From: Nitrospira sp.
GTDB lineage: Bacteria; Nitrospirota; Nitrospiria; Nitrospirales; Nitrospiraceae
Length of the DNA stretch: 22,324 nt
Reading direction: 5' to 3'
Assembly: GCA_005116795.1 (NCBI GenBank)
Contig: SWDL01000008.1
Span: forward strand, 1 to 22,324
In this document: one piece after another, positions 1 through 7,377 of the stretch
Layout of the letters: each line of letters starts with the position of its first letter
Position numbering within the stretch: position 1 is the stretch's first letter
The notes under the pieces: generated by a model
The model's database searches: none
The model's input: only the letters and a program-made list of their open reading frames with translations
What the model was told of the DNA's origin: nothing
Translations under genes and position numbers: made by a program

Positions 1-521
1 TGCCCTTCGTCAGCCAGCGGTGGCTCGGCGGCATGCTCACCAATTTTCAGACCATCCGGAAGAGCGTCGACAAGTTGAAGCGCCTGGAGTCGGCGGAAAC
101 GGACGGCACCTATGCCCGCCACACCAAGAAAGAAATCCATGACATGGAGAAAGAGCGGGTGAAGCTCAACAAGACCTTGAGCGGCATCAAGGGCATGGAC
201 GGCCTGCCCGGCTGCCTGTTCATCCTGGATACCCGCGTGGAACACATCGCCGTGATGGAAGCCAACCGGCTGAGCATTCCGGTGGTCGCCATCGTCGATA
301 CCAATTGCGATCCGGACGGGATCAATTATCCGATTCCGGGCAACGATGACGCGATCCGCTCCATCAAGTTGATGACGTCGAAGATCAGCGACGCCTGCCT
401 GGAGGGCGGGCATCTCCGCGCGCAACACGAAGACTCCGGCAAACTCGAACCGATGACGATGGTGGATGTCCGAGCGTCGACGCGCGCCGTCGTCGGCCTG
501 CAGAGCGTCCCGGTCTCATAA
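1..521 (+). CDS. rpsB: 30S ribosomal protein S2, 5'-truncated by window edge
   Basis: Component of the small ribosomal subunit. The reading frame is open from base 3, so the first methionine inside the window (base 33) is internal and the true start lies upstream. About 172 C-terminal residues are visible, out of roughly 240-260 usual for the family. Diagnostic S2 stretches are seen: QRWLGGMLTNF at the left edge, then FILDTRVEHIAVMEANRL and IPVVAIVDTNCDPDGINYPI. The protein ends in a short variable tail and TAA. It is followed after 86 bases by tsf, the classic rpsB-tsf order, so co-transcription is likely. Confidence 0.97.
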   Translation, partial: PFVSQRWLGGMLTNFQTIRKSVDKLKRLESAETDGTYARHTKKEIHDMEKERVKLNKTLSGIKGMDGLPGCLFILDTRVEHIAVMEANRLSIPVVAIVDTNCDPDGINYPIPGNDDAIRSIKLMTSKISDACLEGGHLRAQHEDSGKLEPMTMVDVRASTRAVVGLQSVPVS

Positions 522-607
522 GCCTGCGGCTTCAGCCGACGGCATCCCGCCGGACCAGGCGCGCCGGACCACATGAAATGTTGAGCCCCGTGAGGAGATC
601 CTGAGCC

Positions 608-1204
608 ATGGCCAGTACCAGTACGCTTGTCAAGGAACTGCGTGAAAAAACCGGCGCCGGCATTCTGGATTGCCAGAAGGCGTTGGCGGACAGCGGCAAC
701 GATGTTGAAAAAGCCATCGAACATCTGAGGCAGAGGGGCCTCGCCGCGGCTCAGAAGAAGGCCGGCCGCGAAACCAAGGAAGGGCTCGTCTCGGCCTACA
801 TTCATCCCGGCAACCGGATCGGCGTGCTCATCGAGGTGAATTGCGAGACGGACTTCGTCGCCAGAAATGAGGAGTTTCAAGCGTTCGTGAAGGACCTCGC
901 CCTGCAGATCGCCGCTTCCCACCCCCTCTACGTGAGACGGGAGGACATCCAGGCCGTCGTGATCGAAAAGGAACAATCGATCTACGCCGGGCAGTGTAAA
1001 GAAATGGGCAAGCCCGAGGCCGCCTGGCCGAAAATTATTGAGGGCAAGCTGGAAAAGTACTATCAGGAGAGCTGCCTGCTGGAACAGGCCTTCATCAAAG
1101 ATCCCGCACTCTCGATCCAGGATCTCGTGAACCAGAAAATCGCCAAAATAGGCGAAAACATGTCGATCCGTCGCTTTACACGGTACCAATTAGGCCTCGA
1201 ATGA
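608..1204 (+). CDS. tsf: translation elongation factor Ts (short form)
   Basis: Nucleotide exchange factor that regenerates EF-Tu-GTP. The N-terminal UBA-like part (LVKELREKTGAGILDCQKAL) and the TDFVARN signature, which contacts EF-Tu, are both visible. At 198 residues it belongs to the short EF-Ts class, lacking the long second core repeat of the E. coli protein. The ATG is preceded by a purine-rich GAGGAG about 10 bases upstream. The TGA stop overlaps the pyrH start (ATGA, 1201-1204), so translational coupling is expected. Confidence 0.97.
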   Translation: MASTSTLVKELREKTGAGILDCQKALADSGNDVEKAIEHLRQRGLAAAQKKAGRETKEGLVSAYIHPGNRIGVLIEVNCETDFVARNEEFQAFVKDLALQIAASHPLYVRREDIQAVVIEKEQSIYAGQCKEMGKPEAAWPKIIEGKLEKYYQESCLLEQAFIKDPALSIQDLVNQKIAKIGENMSIRRFTRYQLGLE

Positions 1205-1926
1205 CCTCGACCACGTACCGGCGGATTCTCCTGAAAATCAGTGGAGAGCTCCTGGCGGGTACCCAAGGATACGGAATCCAGCCGTCCGTCCTGAACGACA
1301 TTGCGGACGAAATCGCGGGGGTCGTCTCGTTGCACGTTGAGACGGCCATCGTGATCGGCGGCGGCAATATCTTCCGCGGCCTCGCCGCAAGCGCCACCGG
1401 GATGGAGCGGGCCTCCGCCGACTACATGGGCATGCTGGCAACCGTGCTCAACGCCTTGGCCCTTCAGAACGCGCTAGAAAACAAGGGCGTCGTCACGCGC
1501 GTCCTGTCCGCCATCGAGATGCGCCAGTTGGCTGAGGGGTACATCCGCCGGCGCGCGATCCGCCATTTGGAGAAAAAGCGCGTGGTGATCTTCGCGGCCG
1601 GCACGGGCAATCCCTACTTCTCCACCGACACCGCGGCCGCTCTGCGCGCGATGGAGATCGGCGCGAATGTCATCCTGAAGGGCACCAAGGTGGACGGCAT
1701 CTACGAGGCCGACCCGACCACCCACCCGCAGGCGAAGATGTTTACGGACGTGCCGTTCTTGACGATCCTCAACAAGAACCTCAAGGTCATGGATTCAACC
1801 GCCATTTCGCTCTGCATGGACAACAATCTCCCGCTCATCGTCTTTAACATGAAGGTCCGCGGGAACCTTGCGCGCATCGTGCAGGGAGAGCGAGTCGGGA
1901 CCCTGGTGACGGCCACCAGCGCCTGA
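1201..1926 (+). CDS. pyrH: UMP kinase
   Basis: Phosphorylates UMP to UDP using ATP in de novo pyrimidine synthesis; cytosolic hexamer of the amino-acid-kinase fold. Visible family motifs: ILLKISGELL at the N-terminus, the glycine loop IVIGGGNIFRG, DYMGMLATVLNALAL, the GTGNPYFSTDTAAALRA nucleotide-binding segment and KGTKVDGIYEADP. Length 241 aa is typical. It starts inside the tsf stop codon and is followed 19 bases later by frr, matching the common tsf-pyrH-frr order. Confidence 0.97.
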   Translation: MTSTTYRRILLKISGELLAGTQGYGIQPSVLNDIADEIAGVVSLHVETAIVIGGGNIFRGLAASATGMERASADYMGMLATVLNALALQNALENKGVVTRVLSAIEMRQLAEGYIRRRAIRHLEKKRVVIFAAGTGNPYFSTDTAAALRAMEIGANVILKGTKVDGIYEADPTTHPQAKMFTDVPFLTILNKNLKVMDSTAISLCMDNNLPLIVFNMKVRGNLARIVQGERVGTLVTATSA

Positions 1927-1945
1927 CTCGACGGAGGGCTCACTC

Positions 1946-2500
1946 ATGTCGGCCGCCAAACAACAAGCGATCGAGCGCATGGAGGCGGCCGTCGAACATC
2001 TCAAGAAGGATATGGCGGGGATGCGCACCGGCCGGGCGTCCGTCGCGCTGATCGACGGCATCAAGGTGGATTACTACGGGACACCCACGCCGCTGAAGCA
2101 GGTGGCCAACTTGTCGGTGCCGGAGGCCCGCCTGATCACAGTGCAGCCCTGGGAGCCATCCCTGATGAAAGAGATCGAGAAGGCGATTACGGCCGCCGGG
2201 CTCGGCCTCAATCCCGCCAACGACGGCAAGATGATCCGCATTCCCATTCCAGCCCTGACGGAAGAACGGCGGAAGGAACTCAGCAAGGTCTGTAAGAAAC
2301 ACGCGGAAGACGCGAAGGTCGCGCTGCGCAATATCCGTCGGGACAGCAATGAGGAACTGAAGAAGCTGCAGAAGGACGGCAAGATGAGCGAAGATGAGCT
2401 CCGCCGCTCCGAAGCCGACATTCAAAAGCTGACCGACCAATACGTGCAGAAGGTCGATCACGTGCTCGCCGTCAAAGAAAAAGAGATCATGGAAGTCTGA
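1946..2500 (+). CDS. frr: ribosome recycling factor
   Basis: Splits post-termination ribosomes together with EF-G. The 184-residue length is standard. Recognisable segments are KDMAGMRTGRASVALID at the N-terminal helix, YYGTPTPLKQVANLSVPEAR, and the helical C-terminal region ALRNIRRDSNEELKKLQKDG. A GGAGGG motif lies about 8 bases before the ATG. The stop is separated from the next gene (alr) by only two bases. Confidence 0.97.
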   Translation: MSAAKQQAIERMEAAVEHLKKDMAGMRTGRASVALIDGIKVDYYGTPTPLKQVANLSVPEARLITVQPWEPSLMKEIEKAITAAGLGLNPANDGKMIRIPIPALTEERRKELSKVCKKHAEDAKVALRNIRRDSNEELKKLQKDGKMSEDELRRSEADIQKLTDQYVQKVDHVLAVKEKEIMEV

Positions 2501-2502
2501 GC

Positions 2503-3651
2503 GTGCCTGCTCCAGACCGTCGCTCCGCGACCGTCGCCACGATCGATCTCACGGCGCTCGCGCACAACCTTTCAGAAGTCCGCCGACTGATCCCCTCCGC
2601 CTGCCGAATCTTCGCCGTCGTCAAGGCCGATGCCTACGGTCACGGCCTCATCGAGGTCTCACGCGTCCTGGCCCGTCACAACGTCGGCGGTTTCGCCGTG
2701 GCCACCGTGCAGGAAGCCGTGTTGCTCCGGAACGCCGGGATCCGCGAGCCCGTCCTGGTCATGGCCGGCCTATTGCCCGAGGAACTGCCGGACCTGGTCC
2801 GCTACGGCCTCACTCCGGTCGTGTATGACTTGGCCTTTGTCCAACGCCTGGCCGAACAGATCCCCGTCGACGCCGCCCCCTGGCCCGTGCATCTCAAACT
2901 CGACACCGGCATGGGTCGACTCGGATTGACTCCGGCGGAGGCGTGGGAGGCTCTCCAGCGCATCAGGGCCGGAGGGCACCTCCGCGTCGAGGGCCTCATG
3001 ACGCACCTGGCCGATGCGGACAGCGCCGATCCGGCCTACACCAACTCGCAACTGGCGCGCCTCGATACGATGGTCGCCCGCATCCGCGAAGCCGACATCT
3101 CCATCCCCCTCATTCATGCCGCCGGCACCGCAGGGATTCTCTCGCACCCCGCCTCCCATCGGGACGCCGTGCGTCCCGGCATCATGCTCTACGGCTATCA
3201 CACCTGTGCCCGTCTCACCACCCCCGTCTTTCTCAAACCGGTGCTCTGCGTGACGACAAAGGTCGTGCAAGTCCGGACGGTGGCTCAGGGGGAGAGCGTG
3301 AGCTACAACCGCACTTTCATCGCCACGCGACCTTCACGCATCGCCGTCCTCCCCGTCGGCTATGCCGATGGATACAGCCGAACCCTCTCCGACCGCGCCG
3401 CCGTGCTGGTCCGCGATCGTCGGGCGCCCGTCGTCGGACGGGTGTGCATGGATCTCACCATGATCGACGTCTCCGATGTGCCGGGCGCCGCCGCCGGCGA
3501 TGAGGTCGTGCTCATCGGACGCCAGGGCTCCGAATCCATCACCGCCGACGATCTGGCGACCTGGCAGGATTCCATCCCCTACGACGTCCTCTGCGCCATC
3601 GGCCCCCGCGTGCCTCGCATCTTCCGCCCCGACGAGACAGCGAGAAACTAG
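2503..3651 (+). CDS. alr: alanine racemase (PLP-dependent)
   Basis: Interconverts L- and D-alanine for peptidoglycan synthesis. The PLP-binding lysine sits in VVKADAYGHG (Lys41), the second catalytic residue, the tyrosine, in SVSYNRTF (Tyr268), and GMGRLG and LPVGYADGYSR are further family signatures. Length 382 aa is normal. The start is a GTG two bases after the frr stop, with GGAAG overlapping the end of frr as a likely ribosome site; tight spacing argues for the same transcript. It is an unusual but plausible rider on the translation-factor operon. Confidence 0.95.
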   Translation: MPAPDRRSATVATIDLTALAHNLSEVRRLIPSACRIFAVVKADAYGHGLIEVSRVLARHNVGGFAVATVQEAVLLRNAGIREPVLVMAGLLPEELPDLVRYGLTPVVYDLAFVQRLAEQIPVDAAPWPVHLKLDTGMGRLGLTPAEAWEALQRIRAGGHLRVEGLMTHLADADSADPAYTNSQLARLDTMVARIREADISIPLIHAAGTAGILSHPASHRDAVRPGIMLYGYHTCARLTTPVFLKPVLCVTTKVVQVRTVAQGESVSYNRTFIATRPSRIAVLPVGYADGYSRTLSDRAAVLVRDRRAPVVGRVCMDLTMIDVSDVPGAAAGDEVVLIGRQGSESITADDLATWQDSIPYDVLCAIGPRVPRIFRPDETARN

Positions 3652-3658
3652 CGCCTCG

Positions 3659-3687
3659 TTGGAGACCGGAGCAGTTTGGCCTATAAT
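3659..3687 (+). promoter_or_regulatory. sigma70-like promoter for the mla genes
   Basis: TTGGAG (3659-3664), a 17-base spacer and a perfect TATAAT (3682-3687) sit immediately after the alr stop. Transcription would begin near 3694, which favours the ATG at 3721 as mlaE start and makes the upstream in-frame TTG at 3676 (inside the promoter) unlikely. Confidence 0.65.
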
Positions 3688-3720
3688 GAGGCCTCGCGTG
3701 AGACCCTGTGGACGACGAAA

Positions 3721-4455
3721 ATGACGGCACAACCGACCTCCCTGACAGATCGCATGATCGGCTACGCCGCCGTCGTACAGGATTTTACCTTTCTCTGCGG
3801 CAAGACTCTCGCTGCGCTGGCGCGTCCCCCCTGGTACATCCGGGAAACGATCCTCCAGATGGATCGGATCGGCGTCGGATCAATCTTTATTGTCGTCCTG
3901 ACCGGACTGTTTACGGGCATGGTGCTCGCCCTCCAAGGCGCCGTGCAGCTCGAGCCCTACGGGGCCACCATGTACGTCTCGCGATTGATCAGCACCTCCG
4001 TCGTACGTGAACTGGGCCCGGTGCTGGCCGCCCTGATGATCGCCGGCCGAGTAGGAACCGGCATCGCCTCTGAAATCGCTTCAATGAAGGTCACCGAACA
4101 GCTCGACGCCCTGCGCGCCGAAGGCACGGATCCCCTGCAAAAGCTGGCGGCCACCAGGCTGGTCGCCTGCGTCCTGGTGATTCCCCTACTCACGATCATC
4201 ACCAACAGCGTGGCCATCCTCGGCGGATGGCTGATCGCGCGGCTCTATCTCGGCATCGATTCCTTCTTTTATTGGACCTGGGCCTTTGAAGCCTTGCGCC
4301 AGCGCGATCTGGTGCTGGGCCTGGTGAAACCTGCGGTCTTCGGATTCTTGATCGCCATGGTCGGGTGCTATTCCGGATTCAGCAGCCGCGGGGGCACCGT
4401 CGGCGTGGGGGTCTCCACGACCCAGGCGATGCGATGGTCTCGGGGTCCATCCTGA
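3721..4455 (+). CDS. mlaE: MlaE-type ABC transporter permease, frameshifted near the C-terminus
   Basis: Inner-membrane permease of the Mla/Mce lipid transport family (retrograde phospholipid traffic between outer and inner membranes). Membrane segments and family stretches are clear: GVGSIFIVVLTGLFTGMVLA, SVVRELGPVLAALMIAGRVG, EIASMKVTEQLDALRA, and GCYSGFSSRGGTVGVGVSTT near the end. Start: ATG 3721, downstream of a TATAAT promoter; a longer frame from TTG 3676 is rejected. The frame ends at 4455 with an aberrant tail (RWSRGPS) because GCGAT is tandemly duplicated at 4426-4435. Without one copy the protein would continue to TAA at 4503-4505, giving 259 aa. As given, the product is 244 aa and lacks the last helix. 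This is a real mutation or a sequence/assembly error. Confidence 0.88.
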   Translation: MTAQPTSLTDRMIGYAAVVQDFTFLCGKTLAALARPPWYIRETILQMDRIGVGSIFIVVLTGLFTGMVLALQGAVQLEPYGATMYVSRLISTSVVRELGPVLAALMIAGRVGTGIASEIASMKVTEQLDALRAEGTDPLQKLAATRLVACVLVIPLLTIITNSVAILGGWLIARLYLGIDSFFYWTWAFEALRQRDLVLGLVKPAVFGFLIAMVGCYSGFSSRGGTVGVGVSTTQAMRWSRGPS

Positions 4456-4505
4456 TCTTGGCCTTCGACTTCTTCCTGACCAAACTGTTCATGGCGATTC
4501 CGTAA
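4426..4505 (+). pseudogene. mlaE: displaced C-terminal end of mlaE after a 5-bp duplication
   Basis: GCGAT at 4426-4430 is repeated at 4431-4435. Reading resumed in the frame beginning GTC at 4437 gives VSGSILILAFDFFLTKLFMA and then IP-stop at 4505, which is the expected final hydrophobic helix of MlaE permeases. Deleting one GCGAT joins AM to VSG and restores a normal-length protein ending 19 bases before mlaF. Confidence 0.85.
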
Positions 4506-4524
4506 CCGAGAGGATCACGGGCAC

Positions 4525-5259
4525 ATGATCGAACTCCACGACGTCTCACTCACGCTTGGGGAACAACAAGTCCTACGGCGCGTGTCCTTTCAGGTCGCGG
4601 CGGGCGCGACGACGGTGATCCTGGGCGGGAGCGGTTCCGGCAAGACCACCCTCCTCCGCCTCATGCTGGGGCTGAACAAACCGACCAGCGGATCCATTCG
4701 CATCGGCGGCGAGGAGATTACAGAGTTCTCCGAAAGGGAGCTGACCCGAATCCGGCTCAGCATGGCCATGGTGTTCCAGGGCGCGGCCCTCTTCGACTCC
4801 GTGAGCGTGCGCGAGAATGTCGGCTATCGTCTGTGGGAACACCGGCTCACATCGGACGAGGAGATTCACCGGATCGTGGAAGACCATCTTCGATTTGTCG
4901 GCCTCGAACACGTCATCGATAAAATGCCGGCGGAGCTCAGCGGCGGGATGCGGAAGCGGGTGGGCATTGCGAGGGCCTTAGCCAGCGGCGCGGCCATCCT
5001 GCTCTATGATGAGCCGACGGCGGGGCTCGACCCGGTCAACACGTTCGCCATCGGGCAGTTGATCGCACGACTCAAGACCAAGGGGGTGACCCAAGTCGTC
5101 GTCACCCACGATCTCGACACCGCCTACCGAGTGGCAGACCGAATCGTGATGATTGTCGGCGGGCGTATCTTGTTCGAGGGCGTGGTCCAAGACCTCCGGA
5201 ACTGCCGGGACCAGTCTGTCAGAGAGTTTCTGGATCCGGCCGGCGCCGTCACGACGTAG
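4525..5259 (+). CDS. mlaF: MlaF-type ABC transporter ATP-binding protein
   Basis: Cytoplasmic ATPase that powers MlaE-MlaD lipid transport. All ABC motifs are intact: Walker A GGSGSGKTT (residues 34-42), Q-loop MVFQGAALFDS (Gln85), signature LSGGMRKRV (138-146), Walker B ILLYDEPTAGLDP (158-170) and switch histidine VTHD (His195). The GLFDS-like Q-loop (here GAALFDS) and LSGGM(R/K)KRV are typical of the Mla/Mce branch. Length 244 aa is normal. It lies between mlaE and mlaD with gaps of under 20 bases, so one operon is inferred. Confidence 0.95.
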   Translation: MIELHDVSLTLGEQQVLRRVSFQVAAGATTVILGGSGSGKTTLLRLMLGLNKPTSGSIRIGGEEITEFSERELTRIRLSMAMVFQGAALFDSVSVRENVGYRLWEHRLTSDEEIHRIVEDHLRFVGLEHVIDKMPAELSGGMRKRVGIARALASGAAILLYDEPTAGLDPVNTFAIGQLIARLKTKGVTQVVVTHDLDTAYRVADRIVMIVGGRILFEGVVQDLRNCRDQSVREFLDPAGAVTT

Positions 5260-5272
5260 GCCAAGCACGCAC

Positions 5273-6256
5273 ATGATCGACCGACAGGGACCACTGACAT
5301 TGGCGCAGGTGAAAGTCGGACTGCTTATCGTGACGGCGATCGGCATCCTGGTCTTTATGGTCATCAACCTTGAAGAAGGCATGGGCCTCTTCGTCCGCCA
5401 CGCCACGTATCACGTCAGGGTGGAGAACACGCTGGGACTCAAGATAGGCGGACCGGTCCGCCTGAACGGGGTGGACATCGGGAATATTCGAAACATCGCG
5501 ATCGCAGAGGCGGCCCCGATGGTGGATCTCACGTTTACGATCCAGCGCCAACTGGCGCCCTACATCCGTGACGACGCCTCCGTCAGCATCAATGCGCTCG
5601 GGCTGTTGGGAGACAAGTTCCTCGAGATCCATCCTGGATCCGCCTCGAACCCTCCGTTGGCGATCGGCGGGACGTTTGCCGGCCATGCGGTGGGCACCGA
5701 CCTCGGCAATATCACGACCACCGCCGGTGAGACGCTGGAGCGGATGAACCAGGCGCTCCGAGAAATTCAGAAGGTCCTGATCAGGCTGAATGACGGCCAG
5801 GGCACGGCCGGGAAAGTCCTCAGCGACTCCACGCTCTACGACCGCTCGACCCAGGTGCTGGGCAAACTGGAGGCGGCGGCGGACAAGGGAATCGGCATTC
5901 TGTCGAAGGTGGAGCGCGGCGACGGGACGATCGGTCTGCTGCTCTCCGACGCAGAACTCTATACCCGTGCCAACCGAGCGGTGAAAGATCTCAACGATCT
6001 CTCCGCCCGCCTGGCCAATAAGAACGGCACACTGACGAAGCTCTCCGATCCCGAGCTCTACCAGCGGATCGAGACCTTGACGAAACGCGGAGAAGCGCTC
6101 CTCGGCAAGGTGGAACGGGGCGAAGGCACGGTGGGGAAGCTCGTCACCAACGACGACCTCTATCAGCGCGCCGACAAACTGCTCACCGAAGTCGAAACCC
6201 TCGTGGCCGAAGTCAAAAAGAACCCGACCAAATTCTTCAAATTTTCCATGTTCTAA
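5273..6256 (+). CDS. mlaD: MlaD/Mce-domain lipid-binding protein with C-terminal repeats
   Basis: Periplasmic substrate-binding subunit anchored in the inner membrane. An N-terminal helix (about residues 14-33, VKVGLLIVTAIGILVFMVIN) is followed by an Mce domain (about 44-121, with GLKIGGPVRLNGVDIGNI and LLGDKFLEI). The C-terminal half carries four related units of the form G-x-G-T-x-G-x-L-x-x-D-x-x-L-Y (near 176-189, 217-230, 251-263, 284-297; the third is shorter), separated by helical linkers, and ends in KFFKFSMF. Start: ATG 13 bases after mlaF; the longer frame from 5153 lies inside mlaF and is rejected. Length 327 aa. No mlaB or mlaC gene is adjacent. Confidence 0.92.
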   Translation: MIDRQGPLTLAQVKVGLLIVTAIGILVFMVINLEEGMGLFVRHATYHVRVENTLGLKIGGPVRLNGVDIGNIRNIAIAEAAPMVDLTFTIQRQLAPYIRDDASVSINALGLLGDKFLEIHPGSASNPPLAIGGTFAGHAVGTDLGNITTTAGETLERMNQALREIQKVLIRLNDGQGTAGKVLSDSTLYDRSTQVLGKLEAAADKGIGILSKVERGDGTIGLLLSDAELYTRANRAVKDLNDLSARLANKNGTLTKLSDPELYQRIETLTKRGEALLGKVERGEGTVGKLVTNDDLYQRADKLLTEVETLVAEVKKNPTKFFKFSMF

Positions 6257-6291
6257 TCGCTGATCGAGCCGGCCACCGAGGAGTTGCTTTT

Positions 6292-6337
6292 CACTTTTGA
6301 GATGTGGTCCAATGGCCGCCTACGTAGCTCAAATGTG
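6292..6337. promoter_or_regulatory. imperfect dyad upstream of the response regulator
   Basis: CACTTTTGAG (6292-6301) and CTCAAATGTG (6328-6337) are inverted copies matching 9 of 10 bases, separated by 26 bases. It lies in the 222-base gap between mlaD and the regulator gene. No U-run follows, so a protein-binding site is more likely than a terminator. I found no convincing -35/-10 pair in this gap. Confidence 0.3.
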
Positions 6338-6478
6338 TCGGTAATAAACACGTATGGCTCTGATCGGCCGGCTCCGCAGGCATCTCCGGCTCGCCCCGGC
6401 GCGGCCTGTGTCTCTCCCGTGGACCTCTGTCCATCGGCCGATCGCTGGCCGTCGGCTGTCCCTCCCATGGAGGTCGCT

Positions 6479-7162
6479 ATGACTCGGGACCTCGGCGACG
6501 CGATCAAGGTCTTGATCGTCAGCGATAACCACATGATTCGGGCCGGGATCCGGATGATCCTTGAAAGCCAGTCCACGAGCTATCTGATCGGAGAGGTCGC
6601 CACGGCTCACGCGGCTGTCGACGCCGCGAATCATGCGCAGGCCGACATTCTGCTCGTCGATCTGGACCTGTCGGGCGTCGATGTCGTCGACCTGATCCAG
6701 CAACTCACGCACACCCCCGCCACTCCCTTGATCCTGGTGTTGAGCAACCTCGGGGACGACGAGCTGGTCCGCCAGGTCCTTCGAGCGGGCGCGGCCGGCG
6801 TCGTGCTGAAGGTCCAGCCTCCGGCCGTCTTGCATGCGGCGATCGAAAGTCTCTGCGGCATGGCCCCCAAGAAAGGCTTCACGGAGCCGACGCGCCCCCC
6901 GCGCCTCTCCATCAACGGGATCGTGCCCGACCCCGCCAAACCGCAGGACGTCTCCCGGATCGGCAGCCTGACCCGGAGAGAGCGCGAGATTATCCGCTTG
7001 CTGGGCAAAGGATTGAAGAACAAGGACATGGCCGGTCAGCTCGGCATCAGCGAGATTACGGTCCGGCACCACCTCTCCAACATCTTCAGCAAACTCGAAG
7101 TGATCGATCGACAGAACCTGCTCATTTATGCCCACCGCAATCGGCTCATCGAAATGGTGTGA
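6479..7162 (+). CDS. NarL/FixJ-family DNA-binding response regulator
   Basis: Predicted two-component transcription regulator, 227 aa. Receiver domain about residues 9-125: candidate phospho-acceptor Asp61 in ILLVDLDLSG, Ser89 in ILVLSN and Lys111 in GVVLKVQP. The usual acidic pair of the pocket (DD) reads Ser-Asp (residues 15-16), an atypical site. Output domain about 160-227 is a LuxR-type helix-turn-helix with LTRREREIIRLLGKGLKNKD, and ISEITVRHHLSNIFSKL as recognition region. Start: ATG preceded by GGAGG 6 bases upstream; the frame is open further up but that part has no family similarity that I recognise. No histidine kinase is in the window, so it is an orphan here and its targets are unknown. 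Confidence 0.92.
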   Translation: MTRDLGDAIKVLIVSDNHMIRAGIRMILESQSTSYLIGEVATAHAAVDAANHAQADILLVDLDLSGVDVVDLIQQLTHTPATPLILVLSNLGDDELVRQVLRAGAAGVVLKVQPPAVLHAAIESLCGMAPKKGFTEPTRPPRLSINGIVPDPAKPQDVSRIGSLTRREREIIRLLGKGLKNKDMAGQLGISEITVRHHLSNIFSKLEVIDRQNLLIYAHRNRLIEMV

Positions 7163-7276
7163 CGGTGTAGGACTCGGCGCGAAACGAGAAGTGAGAGGTG
7201 AGAATACGGCCGAGGTTCGAGGTTCCGGCGAGACAGCTCATAGCCTATGGCCTCGCGCTACCAGCCTGGCAGAGCG

Positions 7277-7320
7277 AAAAAACGGGACGCCCCCCATCCG
7301 TGATGGATGAGGGACGCCCC
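7277..7320 (-). terminator. intrinsic terminator of pup
   Basis: Read on the - strand, a stem of about 15 pairs (three of them G-U) with a 5-base loop is followed by CG and six U residues (A-run 7277-7282). On the + strand the same bases would leave A-C mismatches and there is no U-tract, so the structure is oriented for the - strand. The decamer GGGACGCCCC appears in both arms as a direct repeat (7284-7293 and 7311-7320). Confidence 0.85.
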
Positions 7321-7329
7321 GTAGATCTG

Positions 7330-7353
7330 TTCAGGGTCTGAGCAAACCCTGAA
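7330..7353 (-). other. perfect 8-bp hairpin just after pup
   Basis: TTCAGGGT (7330-7337) and ACCCTGAA (7346-7353) are perfect inverted repeats with an 8-base loop, 24 bases beyond the pup stop codon and ahead of the terminator. It may be a 3'-end stabilising stem; no U-run follows it. Confidence 0.5.
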
Positions 7354-7377
7354 GCCAGAAAGGTGAACGTTTGCGCG

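Noticed and set aside
548..571. CGCCGGACCA repeated twice 14 bases apart between rpsB and tsf
   Set aside because: Only two short copies in a GC-rich gap; no spacing or structure that implies a function.
326..1189. 287-codon - strand open frame across rpsB and tsf
   Set aside because: Covers two conserved genes in the other orientation; shadow frame.
3676..3720. TTG start giving a longer MlaE N-terminus
   Set aside because: Lies over the -10 box of the likely promoter, so it would not be in the transcript; the ATG at 3721 matches the family length.
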